Assembly (NCBI RefSeq): GCF_003428645.1
Contig: NZ_QVQH01000002.1
Location: forward strand, 62,997-126,996
Source: Geodermatophilus marinus
Lineage (GTDB): Bacteria > Actinomycetota > Actinomycetes > Mycobacteriales > Geodermatophilaceae
Direction of reading: 5' to 3'
DNA length: 64,000 nucleotides
Shown: positions 17,106 to 24,178 of the stretch, piece after piece
Position numbering within the stretch: the first letter of the stretch is position 1
How the letters are laid out: each line of letters begins with the position of its first letter
Notes under the pieces: model-generated
What the model was told of the DNA's origin: nothing
Database searches by the model: none
The model's input: only the letters and a program-made list of their open reading frames with translations
Program-made: the position numbers and the translations under genes

Positions 17106-17440
17106 TTCCGTCGGCGAGGACACGCCTCGCAGGGGCAGGACGCTAATGAGGCCGGCCACCTCGCTCCACCCGCGGTTACCCCTTTGGGGGGAAGAGGTGT
17201 CCGTGCCATTTCCGGAGTGCCGTGCCAGAGGAGCATTCCGGCCCTCCATCGGGTGAGGGCTCCACTGGTGCAGGGCCGATCGGATCACTTCTTGTGGAGA
17301 CTGCCAGTGCGCTGCGACGGAGGTCGTGCCACCGAGACCCCCGGCAGGCAGCGAGGTCGTGGGATCGCGGGATCGCCGCAAGGGGGAAGCGTGCTGCAGC
17401 GAACTGTCGTCGTGGTGTCGGGACGGGGGGGCGGCGTCCG
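17106..17440. other. 335-nt divergent promoter region
   Basis: Lies between the divergently read oxygenase and phosphatidyltransferase genes and must hold both promoters. It is less GC-rich than coding DNA in places (17160-17230). No certain -35/-10 pair, riboswitch or small gene was found. A small CCCCTTTGGGG palindrome sits at about 17178. Confidence 0.45.
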
Positions 17441-18283
17441 ATGACGTCGCGATCGGTCGAGCCCCCGAGGGGCGCCGTGGCCACGCGTCCGGTCACCGCG
17501 GCACTGGCACCTGCCCCGGGCGAGACGGTGGGGGAGACCGTGCGCCGCCTGGTGGGTGTGCAGAAGGGAGCGCGGGGAGCACCTGCCTACGGTCGCTTCG
17601 TCAACCGACCGATGGGTCGCCTGCTGGCCGCGGCGGCCTTCCACCGGGGGCTCACCCCCGACGCCGTGACCGGCCTGAGTGCCTGCTGCACGGCCGTCGG
17701 CATCGCGGCGATCGCCCTCGCGCCGCACACCTGGGTCGTCGGCATCCTGGTGGCCACGTGCCTCGTGGTGGGCTACGCGCTGGACGCCGCCGACGGGCAG
17801 CTCGCACGGCTCCGGGGCGGAGGCTCGCCGGCTGGGGAGTGGCTCGATCACATGGTCGATGCGGCGAAGTCGGCCAGCCTCCACCAAGCCGTGCTGGTCG
17901 GCCTCTACCGCCGAGAGGACGTCGACCACGCCTGGCTGCTGATACCACTGGCGTTCTGCGTCGTGGACGTCGTGCACTTCTTCGCCACCCTGCTCAACGA
18001 AGCGCTGCGCAGCCAGCACGGAGCGACGACCCGGTCGACGCCGACGGAGGGGCGACCGAGCGTGCTCCGGTCGGTGGTGGTCCTGCCCACCGACTACGGC
18101 GTGCTCTGCCTCGTCTTCGTCCTCCTCGGCTCGCCGGTCGCCTTCCTGTCGGCGTACGGCTTGATGCTCGTGGGCACTGCCGGCTACCTGTTCCTCGCGC
18201 TCCCGCACTGGCGCAGCGAGATGGTCCGGCTCGGCGCCCGAGCGCTGCCCGCCACCGGGACGACGGCGCACCCGATGAGGTGA
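17441..18283 (+). CDS. CDP-alcohol phosphatidyltransferase family membrane protein
   Basis: A 280-residue integral membrane enzyme with the full family signature D115-A-A-D118-G119-Q-L-A122-R123 ... G132 ... D136 ... D140, which binds two metal ions and the CDP-activated donor. Five or six hydrophobic helices follow the 60-residue N-terminal segment. Family members join a CDP-linked alcohol to a second alcohol, releasing CMP. The next gene on the strand is a glycerol-3-phosphate-type cytidylyltransferase, which could make the CDP-alcohol used here. With the sugar genes around, a product such as a phosphodiester-linked lipid or polyol-phosphate modification is plausible rather than ordinary phospholipid. 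The ATG at 17441 is used; an in-frame upstream stretch back to 17222 lacks family sequence. Confidence 0.87.
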   Translation: MTSRSVEPPRGAVATRPVTAALAPAPGETVGETVRRLVGVQKGARGAPAYGRFVNRPMGRLLAAAAFHRGLTPDAVTGLSACCTAVGIAAIALAPHTWVVGILVATCLVVGYALDAADGQLARLRGGGSPAGEWLDHMVDAAKSASLHQAVLVGLYRREDVDHAWLLIPLAFCVVDVVHFFATLLNEALRSQHGATTRSTPTEGRPSVLRSVVVLPTDYGVLCLVFVLLGSPVAFLSAYGLMLVGTAGYLFLALPHWRSEMVRLGARALPATGTTAHPMR

Positions 18284-18360
18284 AGGCCGCCGCCGCCAGT
18301 TACTCAATGTCACCGCCCTGGCTAACGTGAGCCGACGACGGCGAAGATGAGCGTGGACGC

Positions 18361-18374
18361 GAGCGGTTTCGCTC
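18361..18374 (+). promoter_or_regulatory. small hairpin in the leader of the cytidylyltransferase gene
   Basis: GAGCG-GTTT-CGCTC lies about 70 nt before the ATG at 18443, in a locally AT-richer stretch (18300-18440) that probably carries the promoter. A TAACGT box at about 18323 may be the -10. No -35 was recognised. Confidence 0.25.
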
Positions 18375-18442
18375 ACTCTCCGTGGTCGAGTCGGGGATGA
18401 CTCATCGAGCCGGAGCCACCTTCTGAGCAGCACGGGGGAAAC

Positions 18443-18913
18443 ATGATCGGTTATGCGCCGGGCGCCTACGACCTGTTCCACATCGGCCACCTCAACCTGC
18501 TGCGGCAGGCCGCCGAGCAGTGCGACCACCTCATCGCCGGCGTGGTCTCCGACGAGATGCTCGTCCTGACCAAGGGCCGCCCGCCGGTGATCCCGCTGGC
18601 CGAGCGGATGGAGATCGTGCGCAGCCTGCGGATCGTCGATGAGGTCCACGCCGAGGTCGTCCCGGACAAGCTCGACACGTGGCGCCAGGTCGGCTTCGAC
18701 GTCATCTTCAAGGGCGACGACTGGCGCGGCACGGAGAAGGGCCTGCGCCTGGAGCGGGACTTCGCCGCGGTCGGCGTCGAGGTCCGCTACTTCCCGTACA
18801 CGGTGCACACCTCGAGCACGGCCCTGCGCCGGGCCCTGATCGCCCTCGAGGGCGGTGCCGCCCGCGACAGCCGCCTGCCGCGCCCGGCGCTGGCCGCGGA
18901 CGGCCGCCGGTGA
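18443..18913 (+). CDS. glycerol-3-phosphate cytidylyltransferase-like nucleotidyltransferase
   Basis: A 156-residue single-domain nucleotidyltransferase of the TagD/Gct group. The signature HIGH is at residues 13-16 (YDLFHIGHLNLLRQA), and the C-terminal HTSSTALRR (near 122-130) corresponds to the RTEGISTS motif that binds the nucleotide triphosphate. The expected reaction is CTP plus a polyol or glycerol phosphate giving CDP-alcohol and pyrophosphate. Length is a little above TagD (about 130) because of a basic tail. The ATG has a strong GGGGGA site. Position between a CDP-alcohol phosphatidyltransferase and a deacetylase suggests it supplies the CDP-activated donor for the former. It overlaps the next gene by GTGA. 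Confidence 0.85.
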   Translation: MIGYAPGAYDLFHIGHLNLLRQAAEQCDHLIAGVVSDEMLVLTKGRPPVIPLAERMEIVRSLRIVDEVHAEVVPDKLDTWRQVGFDVIFKGDDWRGTEKGLRLERDFAAVGVEVRYFPYTVHTSSTALRRALIALEGGAARDSRLPRPALAADGRR

Positions 18914-19683
18914 GTGGCCGGGCGCCGACGGCCGGGGAACTCGACGCCGCCGGCCGGCGGCGGGTGCGCATCCCGCCCGTGCTCATGTACCACTCGGTGA
19001 GCCCGTCCGCGCAGCCCGACCCCCACCGGGTGCGGGTCTCACCCGACCGGCTGGACCGTCACCTGCGCCTGCTGCGCCGGCTCGGCCTGCGGGGGGTCTC
19101 GCTCGCCGAACTGCTCGCAGCCCGGGAGCGGGGCGCGGCCGCGGGGCTGGTCGCCCTGACCTTCGACGACGGCTACGCCGACTTCGTCGAGCACGCGCTC
19201 CCCGTCCTCGCACGGCACCAGGTGACCGCCACGCTGTACGTCGTCGCCGGGCTGCTCGGCGGCCGGAACGACTGGGACGACGGCCCGCGGCTGGACCTGC
19301 TGGACGCCGCAGGGGTGCGTGCCGTGGCTGCGGCCGGGCACGAGGTCGGCAGCCACACCCTCACCCACGCCGACCTGCGCGGCGCCGATCCGGTGACCCT
19401 GGCGCACGAGGTGGGTGAGAGCCGCCGGGTGCTCCAGGACGTGCTGCAGGCCGAGGTGCCGGGCTTCTGCTACCCGTGGGGTCGCTTCGACGGCGCCGCC
19501 GCAAAGGCGGTGCGGAGGGCCGGGTACGACCATGCCTGCGTCACCGGTGACCACCTGCCCGGGGACCGCTTCACCCTGCCCCGCGCCTACGTGGCCCCCG
19601 GTGACGGGGCGCCGCACCTGCTGGCCAAGCTCGGCCGGTACCGGTGGCGGATGCGCAGCGTGGCCCCTGCCCCGGCCCGGTGA
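18910..19683 (+). CDS. polysaccharide deacetylase (NodB/CE4 family)
   Basis: A 257-residue CE4 deacetylase: PPVLMYHSV (22-30) at the start, motif 1 LTFDDGY (83-89), motif 2 GSHTLTH with the metal-binding His pair, and motif 3-like CYPWGRFDG. This PPVLMYHSV form is typical of the group related to PgaB/IcaB. It removes acetyl groups from amino sugars in other systems. No clear signal peptide is visible. The GTG start overlaps the stop of the cytidylyltransferase, so the two are co-translated. It differs clearly from the deacetylase at 4937 (different motif 1 context), so the two may act on different positions or stages. Confidence 0.85.
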   Translation: MSGRAPTAGELDAAGRRRVRIPPVLMYHSVSPSAQPDPHRVRVSPDRLDRHLRLLRRLGLRGVSLAELLAARERGAAAGLVALTFDDGYADFVEHALPVLARHQVTATLYVVAGLLGGRNDWDDGPRLDLLDAAGVRAVAAAGHEVGSHTLTHADLRGADPVTLAHEVGESRRVLQDVLQAEVPGFCYPWGRFDGAAAKAVRRAGYDHACVTGDHLPGDRFTLPRAYVAPGDGAPHLLAKLGRYRWRMRSVAPAPAR

Positions 19684-19717
19684 CCCGGCCGGGTAGGTCA
19701 CCGCGTCGGGCCGGTCG

Positions 19718-20190
19718 CCCGACGCGGTGGTCCGCCTGCCGGAGCGACCCGACGGCGGGGTGGTCGTCTACGCGCACGGCCTTGACGCCCGGGCCACGGC
19801 CGTGCTCAAGGACGAGGCCTCTGGCGCGCTCGCCGACGGGCTCGTCGGCGCGGGGTACGTGATAGCCCGCCAGTGACGTGGGGGGCGACGCCTGGTGTGA
19901 CGCGGCCAGCGTGGAGTTCCACGTGGCGGTGGCCGCCGCCGTGACCGACCTGTTCGACGCCACGGACGTCTCCCTGGTGGCCGAGTCGATGGGCGACCTG
20001 GCGGGCGCCCCGGCTCGTCGAGGGCAGGCGCACCCCCGGCCTGCGGACCTATGACGGCATCCAACCGCTGTGTGACCTGGGGTCGGTCAACGACGAGTTC
20101 GCCGGGGCGATCGACGCGGCGTACGGCTCGGGGGTGGGTGGGGCCCTGAGCGCGTTGTCCCCGGTCCGCCTGGACGGCGCCGTCCGCGCA
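19718..20190 (+). pseudogene. alpha/beta hydrolase remnant with frameshifts
   Basis: Pieces of an alpha/beta hydrolase follow in order but change frame. Frame A (about 19718-19870) reads PDGGVVVYAHG...GYVIA; at 19872 it shifts to read SDVGGDAWCDAASVEFHVA, with the nucleophile elbow VAESMG; near 20005 it shifts again to TPGLRTYDGIQPLCDLGSVN and ALSALSPVRLDG. The family-like order HG ... GDAW ... ESMG ... SPVCDLG is preserved, so this was once one gene. No single frame covers it and no proper start is seen. Part of the region after the elbow looks deleted. It was probably an accessory enzyme of the adjacent polysaccharide locus. Confidence 0.65.
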
Positions 20191-20349
20191 GTGTGCTGCC
20201 CGTCCGCCTGGCAGTACTTCGTCAGCTCTTGTGCGAGCTGCATTCGCGCGCTGCCATGGGGGCATCACTCCGGGGGAGCTGGCCGCCGACCTGGCGCACC
20301 GGCTGGTGGAGACGCCGTTCGTCCGGCTCGGCCGACGGGCAGCCGCGGC

Positions 20350-20492
20350 CGGAGGTGGGCGTGCCCATCCGCGCCGACGACCTGGCGCACTTCGTGATCC
20401 TCAACCTGGCGGTGTACGCCGGCGAGCAGCCGGAGCCGGGCAGCGCGGTGTTCGTCGACTGGGTCCGGGTGTGGCGGCCGGCGGCCCCCTGA
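20350..20492 (+). pseudogene. C-terminal remnant resembling a family 16 glycoside hydrolase tail
   Basis: A short frame ending at 20492 reads VPIRADDLAHFVILNLAVYAG and then FVDWVRVWRP. The strands FVILNLAV and VDWVRVW match the last strands of GH16-type beta-glucanase or lectin-like folds. Nothing upstream in this frame continues the domain, so only the 3' end remains. The identification rests on two short motifs. Confidence 0.4.
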
Positions 20493-20524
20493 GCCGGGCG
20501 GGCGCGGCACCGGTGGTGCGCGAC

Positions 20525-20530
20525 TAACCT
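20525..20530 (+). promoter_or_regulatory. candidate -10 box for mfd
   Basis: TAACCT lies 63 nt before the mfd GTG, in the only less GC-rich spot of the leader. No matching -35 was seen. Confidence 0.35.
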
Positions 20531-20593
20531 GGGGAGCCGGCCCCCGCCGCACCCGGCGGTCGTGCGCGGCCCCCGGACCCCAGGAGTGCCCCA

Positions 20594-23500
20594 GTGACGT
20601 TGCGCGGCGTGCTCGACGTCGTCCTCACCGACCCCGGCATGGCCCGCGTCGTGGCCGCCACCGGCAGCGCCGAGCTGGCCGTCACCGCCCCGCCGCCGGT
20701 CCAGCCGCTGGTCGCGGCCGCCCTCGCGCGCGGCGCGGACGGCGGTGTCCCCGTCCTGGTGGTCACCGCCGGCGAGCGGGACGCCGACGCCGTCGCAGAA
20801 GGGCTCCGCTGCTTCGTGCCCGAGCGGCGCACCGAGGTGTTCCCGGCCTGGGAGACGCTGCCGCACGAGCGGCTCTCCCCGCGCGCGGACACCGTGGGCC
20901 GCCGGCTGGCGGTGCTCCGCGACCTCACCCACCCCGGGGAGCGGGGCATCGACGTCCTCGTCGCCCCGGTGCGCAGCGTGCTGCAGCCGCTGGCCCCGGG
21001 CCTCGGCGACCTCGTGCCGGTGGAACTGCGCCCCGGTGACGGCGCCGAGCTCGACGACGTCGCCCGGGCCCTGGTCGACGCCGCCTACACCCGGGTGGAG
21101 CTGGTCGAGAAGCGGGGCGAGTTCGCCCTCCGCGGCGGGCTGCTCGACGTCTTCCCGCCCACCGAGCCGCACCCGGTGCGGGTCGAGTTCTGGGGCGACG
21201 AGGTCGACGAGCTGCGCTACTTCTCCGCCGCCGACCAGCGCTCCCTCGACGAGCGGCCCGAGCGGCTGTGGGCGCCGCCGTGCCGGGAGCTGCTGCTCAC
21301 CGACGCCGTCCGGGCGCGGGCCGCCGAGCTGGCGGCCGAGCACCCGGGCCTGGCCGAGCTGCTCGGCAAGCTGGCCGAGGGCATCGCGGTGGAGGGCATG
21401 GAGTCGCTGACGCCGGCGCTGGTGGAGGGGCAGCTGCAGCTGCTCACCGACCTGGTGCCCGCCGGCACGCACGTGCTGGTCTGCGACCCCGAGCGGGTGC
21501 GCGGCCGCGCCGCGGACCTGGTGCGCACCGCCGAGGAGTTCCTCGCCGCCTCCTGGGCCAACGCCGCGGAGGCCGGCGAGGCGCCGCTGGACCTCGGGGC
21601 GTCGTCCTTCCGCGACCTCGCGGACGTCGAGGCCGCCGCCCGCGGCCGCGGCCTGCCCTGGTGGACCACCGGCGCCTTCACGCTCCAGGCAGAGGACGAC
21701 GACACCCACCTCACCCTCGACGCCACCACCGTCGAGCGGTTCCACGGCGACCAGGTCAAGGTGCTGGCGCAGCTGCACGGCTGGCACCGGGCGCGCTGGC
21801 GCACCGTGCTGACCTTCCCCGGCCACGGCCCGGCGGAGCGCGCGGCCGACCGGCTCACCGAGTCCGACCTCGGCGTCCGGCTGGTGCCCGACGTGGCGCA
21901 CGCGCCGGCCCCGGGCCTGGTGCACGTCACCACGGCCACGCTGGAGGCCGGCTTCGCCTTCCCCGGCGTGGGCCTGGCGCTGCTCACCGAGCACGACATC
22001 ACCGGCCAGCGCGGGACGACGATGCGCGACGCGGTGAAGATGCCGGCCCGCCGCCGCAACGCGGTCGACCTGGTGCAGCTGCAGCCGGGCGACCTCGTCG
22101 TCCACGAGCAGCACGGCATCGGCCGGTACGTGGAGATGGTCAGCCGCACGGTCAACGGCGGGCAGCGCGACTACCTCATCGTCGAGTACGCGCCGTCCAA
22201 GCGGAACCAGCCGCCGGACCGGCTGTTCGTGCCCACCGACGCCCTCGACCAGCTCACCCGCTACGTGGGCGGGGAGCAGCCGGCGCTGTCCAAGCTCGGC
22301 GGCGCGGACTGGCAGAAGACCAAGGGGCAGGCGCGCAAGGCGGTCAAGCAGATCGCCGCGGAGCTGATCCGGCTGTACTCCGCGCGGATGGCCACGAAGG
22401 GCCACGCCTACGGCCCGGACACCGTGTGGCAGCGCGAGCTCGAGGACGCCTTCCCGTTCCAGGAGACCCCCGACCAGCTGGCCGCGATCGACGAGGTCAA
22501 GGCCGACATGCAGAGCCCGGTGCCGATGGACCGGATCATCTGCGGCGACGTCGGCTACGGGAAGACCGAGATCGCGGTGCGGGCGGCGTTCAAGGCGGTG
22601 CAGGACGGCAAGCAGGTCGCCGTCCTGGTGCCGACGACGCTGCTGGCCAACCAGCACCACAAGACCTTCTCCGAGCGGATCGCCCAGTTCCCGGTGGAGG
22701 TGCGGGTGCTCTCCCGGTTCCAGTCCGACGCGGAGACCACGCAGATCCTGCGCGAGCTGGCCGACGGCGAGGTCGACATCCTGGTCGGCACCCACCGGCT
22801 GCTGCAGCCGACCACCCGGTTCAAGGACCTCGGGCTGGTCATCGTCGACGAGGAGCAGCGCTTCGGCGTCGAGCACAAGGAGTACCTGAAGACGATGCGG
22901 ACGGCGGTCGACGTCCTGTCGATGTCGGCCACCCCGATCCCGCGCACCCTGGAGATGAGCCTGACCGGCATCCGGGAGATGTCGACGATCCTCACCCCGC
23001 CGGAGGAGCGGCACCCGGTGCTGACCTACGTCGGGGCCTGGGACGACAAGCAGATGGCCGCGGCGGTCCGCCGGGAGCTGCTGCGCGACGGGCAGGTCTT
23101 CGTCATCCACAACCGCGTGCAGTCGATCGACAAGGCCGCGGCGAAGATCCGGGCGCTCGTGCCCGAGGCCCGGGTGGCGGTCGGGCACGGGCAGATGAAG
23201 GAGGCCGAGCTCGAGCGGATCATGGTCGGCTTCTGGGAGAAGGAGTACGACGTCCTGGTCGCCACGACCATCGTCGAGTCCGGCCTGGACATCCCGAACG
23301 CCAACACCCTGATCGTCGACCGGGCCGACACCTTCGGCCTCTCCCAGCTGCACCAGATCCGCGGCCGGGTGGGCCGCGGCCGGGAGCGGGCCTACGCCTA
23401 CTTCACCTACGACCCGTCGCGGCCGCTCACCGAGACCTCGGTGGACCGGCTGACGACCATCGCGCACAACACCGACCTCGGTGCCGGCATGGCCGTGGCG

Positions 23501-24124
23501 ATGAAGGACCTCGAGATCCGCGGGTCGGGCAACCTGCTCGGCGGGGAGCAGTCCGGGCACATCGCCGGGGTCGGGTTCGACCTCTACGTGCGGCTGGTCG
23601 GCGAGGCGGTCGCCGACTACCGCGCCCAGGTCACCGGCGAGCAGGCCCCGGCCGAGCCGGTCGAGGTGCGGGTGGACCTCCCGGTCGACGCGCACCTGCC
23701 GCACGACTACGTGCCCGGCGAGCGGCTGCGGATGGAGGCCTACCGCAAGGTGGCCTCGGTGCAGTCCGACGAGCAGGCGCAGGCGGTCCTGGACGAGCTG
23801 ACCGACCGCTACGGGGCCCCGCCGGCGCCGGTGCTCAACCTGCTGGCCGTCGCCCGCTTCCGGGCGGCGGTGCGGCGCTTCGGCATCACCGAGGTGTCGA
23901 TGCAGGGGCGCACGATCCGGATCAGCCCGGTGCCGCTGCCGGAGTCCAAGCAGATGCGGCTGGCCCGGCTCGCCGACGGCGCCACGTACAAGTCCGCCGT
24001 CGCCACGATCTCGCTCAGGGTGCCCGTCGGCCCGGACCGGCGGACCCCGCTGCGCGACGTGGCGCTGCTGGAGAACCTGCACTCCCTGCTCACGGCCCTC
24101 CTGGACCAGCCGGCCGCCGCGTGA
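20594..24124 (+). CDS. mfd: transcription-repair coupling factor
   Basis: A 1176-residue Mfd of normal length. It recognises RNA polymerase stalled at DNA damage, pushes it off with its translocase and recruits UvrA. In order: UvrB-like N-terminal domains (WETLPHERLSPRADTVGRR near 85-103), the CarD-like polymerase-binding domain (LQPGDLVVHEQHGIGRYVEM near 495-515), superfamily 2 helicase with Walker A GDVGYGKTEIA (near 652) and DEEQ box (IVDEEQRFGVEHKEY near 752), GRVGRGRERAYAYF, and a C-terminal TRCF domain that masks the UvrA-binding surface. GTG start with AGGAG 7 nt before it. It opens the conserved mfd-mazG-eno block, here separated from the rest by the synthetase and phosphopantetheinyl transferase pair. 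Confidence 0.97.
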   Translation: MTLRGVLDVVLTDPGMARVVAATGSAELAVTAPPPVQPLVAAALARGADGGVPVLVVTAGERDADAVAEGLRCFVPERRTEVFPAWETLPHERLSPRADTVGRRLAVLRDLTHPGERGIDVLVAPVRSVLQPLAPGLGDLVPVELRPGDGAELDDVARALVDAAYTRVELVEKRGEFALRGGLLDVFPPTEPHPVRVEFWGDEVDELRYFSAADQRSLDERPERLWAPPCRELLLTDAVRARAAELAAEHPGLAELLGKLAEGIAVEGMESLTPALVEGQLQLLTDLVPAGTHVLVCDPERVRGRAADLVRTAEEFLAASWANAAEAGEAPLDLGASSFRDLADVEAAARGRGLPWWTTGAFTLQAEDDDTHLTLDATTVERFHGDQVKVLAQLHGWHRARWRTVLTFPGHGPAERAADRLTESDLGVRLVPDVAHAPAPGLVHVTTATLEAGFAFPGVGLALLTEHDITGQRGTTMRDAVKMPARRRNAVDLVQLQPGDLVVHEQHGIGRYVEMVSRTVNGGQRDYLIVEYAPSKRNQPPDRLFVPTDALDQLTRYVGGEQPALSKLGGADWQKTKGQARKAVKQIAAELIRLYSARMATKGHAYGPDTVWQRELEDAFPFQETPDQLAAIDEVKADMQSPVPMDRIICGDVGYGKTEIAVRAAFKAVQDGKQVAVLVPTTLLANQHHKTFSERIAQFPVEVRVLSRFQSDAETTQILRELADGEVDILVGTHRLLQPTTRFKDLGLVIVDEEQRFGVEHKEYLKTMRTAVDVLSMSATPIPRTLEMSLTGIREMSTILTPPEERHPVLTYVGAWDDKQMAAAVRRELLRDGQVFVIHNRVQSIDKAAAKIRALVPEARVAVGHGQMKEAELERIMVGFWEKEYDVLVATTIVESGLDIPNANTLIVDRADTFGLSQLHQIRGRVGRGRERAYAYFTYDPSRPLTETSVDRLTTIAHNTDLGAGMAVAMKDLEIRGSGNLLGGEQSGHIAGVGFDLYVRLVGEAVADYRAQVTGEQAPAEPVEVRVDLPVDAHLPHDYVPGERLRMEAYRKVASVQSDEQAQAVLDELTDRYGAPPAPVLNLLAVARFRAAVRRFGITEVSMQGRTIRISPVPLPESKQMRLARLADGATYKSAVATISLRVPVGPDRRTPLRDVALLENLHSLLTALLDQPAAA

Positions 24125-24126
24125 GC

Positions 24127-24176
24127 GGAGTGGATCCGTCGGCGTGACCCCGATGTGACCCCGGCGGATCCACTCC
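24127..24176. terminator. two-way inverted repeat between mfd and the synthetase gene
   Basis: Perfect 12-nt arms GGAGTGGATCCG / CGGATCCACTCC with a 26-nt loop containing two GTGACCCC repeats, lying exactly between convergent stop codons. It would fold in either transcript. No T-tract. Confidence 0.65.
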
Positions 24177-24178
24177 GA

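Noticed and set aside
20222-24082. A 1286-codon minus-strand open frame over mfd
   Set aside because: It mirrors the mfd codons and has no recognisable domain; mfd is full-length and certain.
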